Assembly (NCBI RefSeq): GCF_003206615.1
Contig: NZ_PZJW01000001.1
Span: 186,001-250,000 of the forward strand
Direction of reading: 5' to 3'
From: Salinicola acroporae
Lineage (GTDB): Bacteria; Pseudomonadota; Gammaproteobacteria; Pseudomonadales; Halomonadaceae
DNA length: 64,000 nt
The position numbers were made by a program, and so were the translations under genes. Position 1 is the first letter of the stretch. Each line of letters opens with the position of its first letter. The notes under the pieces are model-generated. The model was not told the origin of the DNA. It was given only the letters and a program-made list of their open reading frames with translations, and made no database searches. Positions 62,725 to 64,000 of the stretch are shown piece by piece.

Positions 62725-62842
62725 ACGATCTCCGCCGGGCGTCGGGTTCCGGGCCTTGCCAGGTTCCCCCGCAGAGGCGACATTGATAGGGTGCCGGGCG
62801 TCGATGACGAGAGAGAACCGGTAGTCGTCAGGGAGCTCCCCA

Positions 62843-63958
62843 ATGCTGCGGCTGGGATTCACGTTACTGTTGGGCCTTGCCCTGCTGGTCTCGCCGGCCG
62901 GTTTTGCCGTGCCTTTCTGGGGCGACGAACAGTCGAGCCCCGTCGACTCTCCGCTCGACCGACTGCCTCCCGGCGCCTGGATCTGGGGCGGCGATGACAA
63001 GCGGGCCGGCCCAATGGCCGTCGTCGTCAGCCTGGCCGAGCAGCGGGCCTACGTCTATCGCAACGGCATCCTGATCGGCGTGAGCACGATCAGCAGCGGT
63101 CGCCCCGGCTACGAGACACCCACGGGTGTCTTCACCGTACTGCAGAAGGACAAGGATCACCGCTCCAATCTCTACGGCAATGCCCCGATGCCCTACCAGC
63201 AGCGATTGACCTGGGACGGAGTGGCGCTGCATGCCGGCGGCTTGCCGGGCTACCCGGAGTCCCATGGTTGCGTCCACCTGCCCACCGAATTCGCGCGCCT
63301 GCTGTTCGACGCCTCGAACCTGGGGATGACCGTGGTCGTGACCCAGGAAGGCCAGGCGCCGGTGTCCCTCGTCCACCCAGGCCCATTGAGCCCCATCGAC
63401 GCGCATACCGGCGCCGATGTCGGCATGCCCCAACTGGCCAGTGGCAGTAGCTGGCGCTGGGCCATGGATCCGCCCGCCGAGGGGCCGATTTCGATGGTAA
63501 TGAGTCGCAGCGACCGCATGATCGTGGTCTATCGCAATGGCGTCGAGATCGGCCGTTCCCGTGTCGAGCTAGCGCGTTCGGGTACCGTGACGGGGACTCG
63601 CGCCTATATCGTCGAAGGGCATTTCCATCCTCCGACCTCGCAACAGAGCGCTCACGCGAATGCCGGGAGGAACACCCGGCCACTGCCGATGCCCACCTGG
63701 ATTGCGATCGGCGTGCCGGGTTACGAGAGTGCGGCCGGCCAGCGGGTACCGGCCGACCTCGTCAATCAGGTTGTCGTGCCGGACGGTTTCAAGCAGAAGG
63801 TGTTGCCCCTGCTCGCCCCCGGCACCGTGCTGGTCGCTACCGACGCGCACCTGGCTCCAGAGACCAGCGGCGGACGCCTGCGCGTGATCGATAGCGTCGG
63901 CCCCCGCGGATGGCTGGATGATGTCGCGACCGAACCCGATGTCGGCGCCGACCACTAA
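62843..63958 (+). CDS. L,D-transpeptidase with a second, degenerate YkuD domain
   Basis: The 371-residue protein has a signal peptide (LGFTLLLGLALLVSPAGFA), then a YkuD domain (about 57-170) with the catalytic SHGC motif at C143 (PESHGCVHLP). A second copy follows at about 215-334. SMVMSRSDRMIVVYRNGVEIG mirrors AVVVSLAEQRAYVYRNGILIG of the first. The segment matching the active site reads IGVPGYESAAGQRVPADL, with no Cys or His. The second domain should be inactive and perhaps binds substrate. It follows another L,D-transpeptidase gene by 118 bp. Confidence 0.88.
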   Translation: MLRLGFTLLLGLALLVSPAGFAVPFWGDEQSSPVDSPLDRLPPGAWIWGGDDKRAGPMAVVVSLAEQRAYVYRNGILIGVSTISSGRPGYETPTGVFTVLQKDKDHRSNLYGNAPMPYQQRLTWDGVALHAGGLPGYPESHGCVHLPTEFARLLFDASNLGMTVVVTQEGQAPVSLVHPGPLSPIDAHTGADVGMPQLASGSSWRWAMDPPAEGPISMVMSRSDRMIVVYRNGVEIGRSRVELARSGTVTGTRAYIVEGHFHPPTSQQSAHANAGRNTRPLPMPTWIAIGVPGYESAAGQRVPADLVNQVVVPDGFKQKVLPLLAPGTVLVATDAHLAPETSGGRLRVIDSVGPRGWLDDVATEPDVGADH

Positions 63959-64000
63959 AGTCGCCACCGCCGGCCACGGAGCGCGGATACGACGAGGCGT

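Overview
The window is high-GC DNA, densely coded on both strands. It looks like a halophilic gammaproteobacterium of the Halomonadaceae (Halomonas, Salinicola, Kushneria or Chromohalobacter type). The grounds are a complete aerobic glycine betaine catabolic gene set, a monomeric NADP isocitrate dehydrogenase, EfeUOB iron uptake, and an overall gene style close to Pseudomonas and Halomonas. The genus assignment is inference; no rRNA gene is present. I found no tRNA, rRNA, CRISPR array, insertion sequence or phage gene.

Layout. 1-5.6 kb: the end of a PIN-PhoH ATPase, a zinc-ribbon protein, a methyltransferase/esterase pair, a membrane sulfatase-like enzyme, and a TerC protein behind a recognisable yybP-ykoY manganese riboswitch. 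5.6-12.0 kb (minus strand): the sarcosine oxidase operon soxBDAG-purU. 12.3-19.5 kb: a LacI regulator divergent from a sugar ABC importer and an FGGY pentulose kinase. 19.6-24.6 kb: tag, fdhA, and the divergent pair gbcB/gbcA. 24.7-30.0 kb: a TonB receptor divergent from FhuD/FhuB-like genes across a Fur box. 30.1-37.6 kb: a TIM-barrel isomerase, a small unknown protein, a transglutaminase-like protease, then a GntR regulator divergent from a three-part molybdopterin oxidoreductase and a short-chain fatty acid transporter. 37.7-46.0 kb (minus): the dimethylglycine demethylase operon (M19-like protein, DUF5943 protein, dgcA, dgcB, etfA, etfB). 46.2-47.9 kb: an XRE-cupin regulator with azlCD. 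48.0-49.1 kb: gbdR. 49.5-53.9 kb: efeU-efeO-efeB-efeM. 53.9-64 kb: DUF2254 protein, topoisomerase IB, a lactonase, icd, CstA, and two L,D-transpeptidases.

How it works together. GbcAB removes the first methyl group of glycine betaine. DgcAB with its private ETF converts dimethylglycine to sarcosine. SoxBDAG converts sarcosine to glycine, releasing one-carbon units. PurU and FdhA clear 10-formyl-tetrahydrofolate and formaldehyde. GbdR is the expected activator. These genes are spread over about 44 kb and interrupted by iron uptake, sugar uptake and a molybdenum-enzyme operon.

Points most worth attention: the fused molybdopterin/reductase/ferredoxin enzyme with its transporter and palindromic operator; long hairpins placed inside the betaine operons; an M19 'dipeptidase' without its first metal site; a tandem L,D-transpeptidase with a dead second domain; an EfeO-type protein without its metal-binding glutamate; and two abutting palindromic operators before the XRE-azlCD operon.
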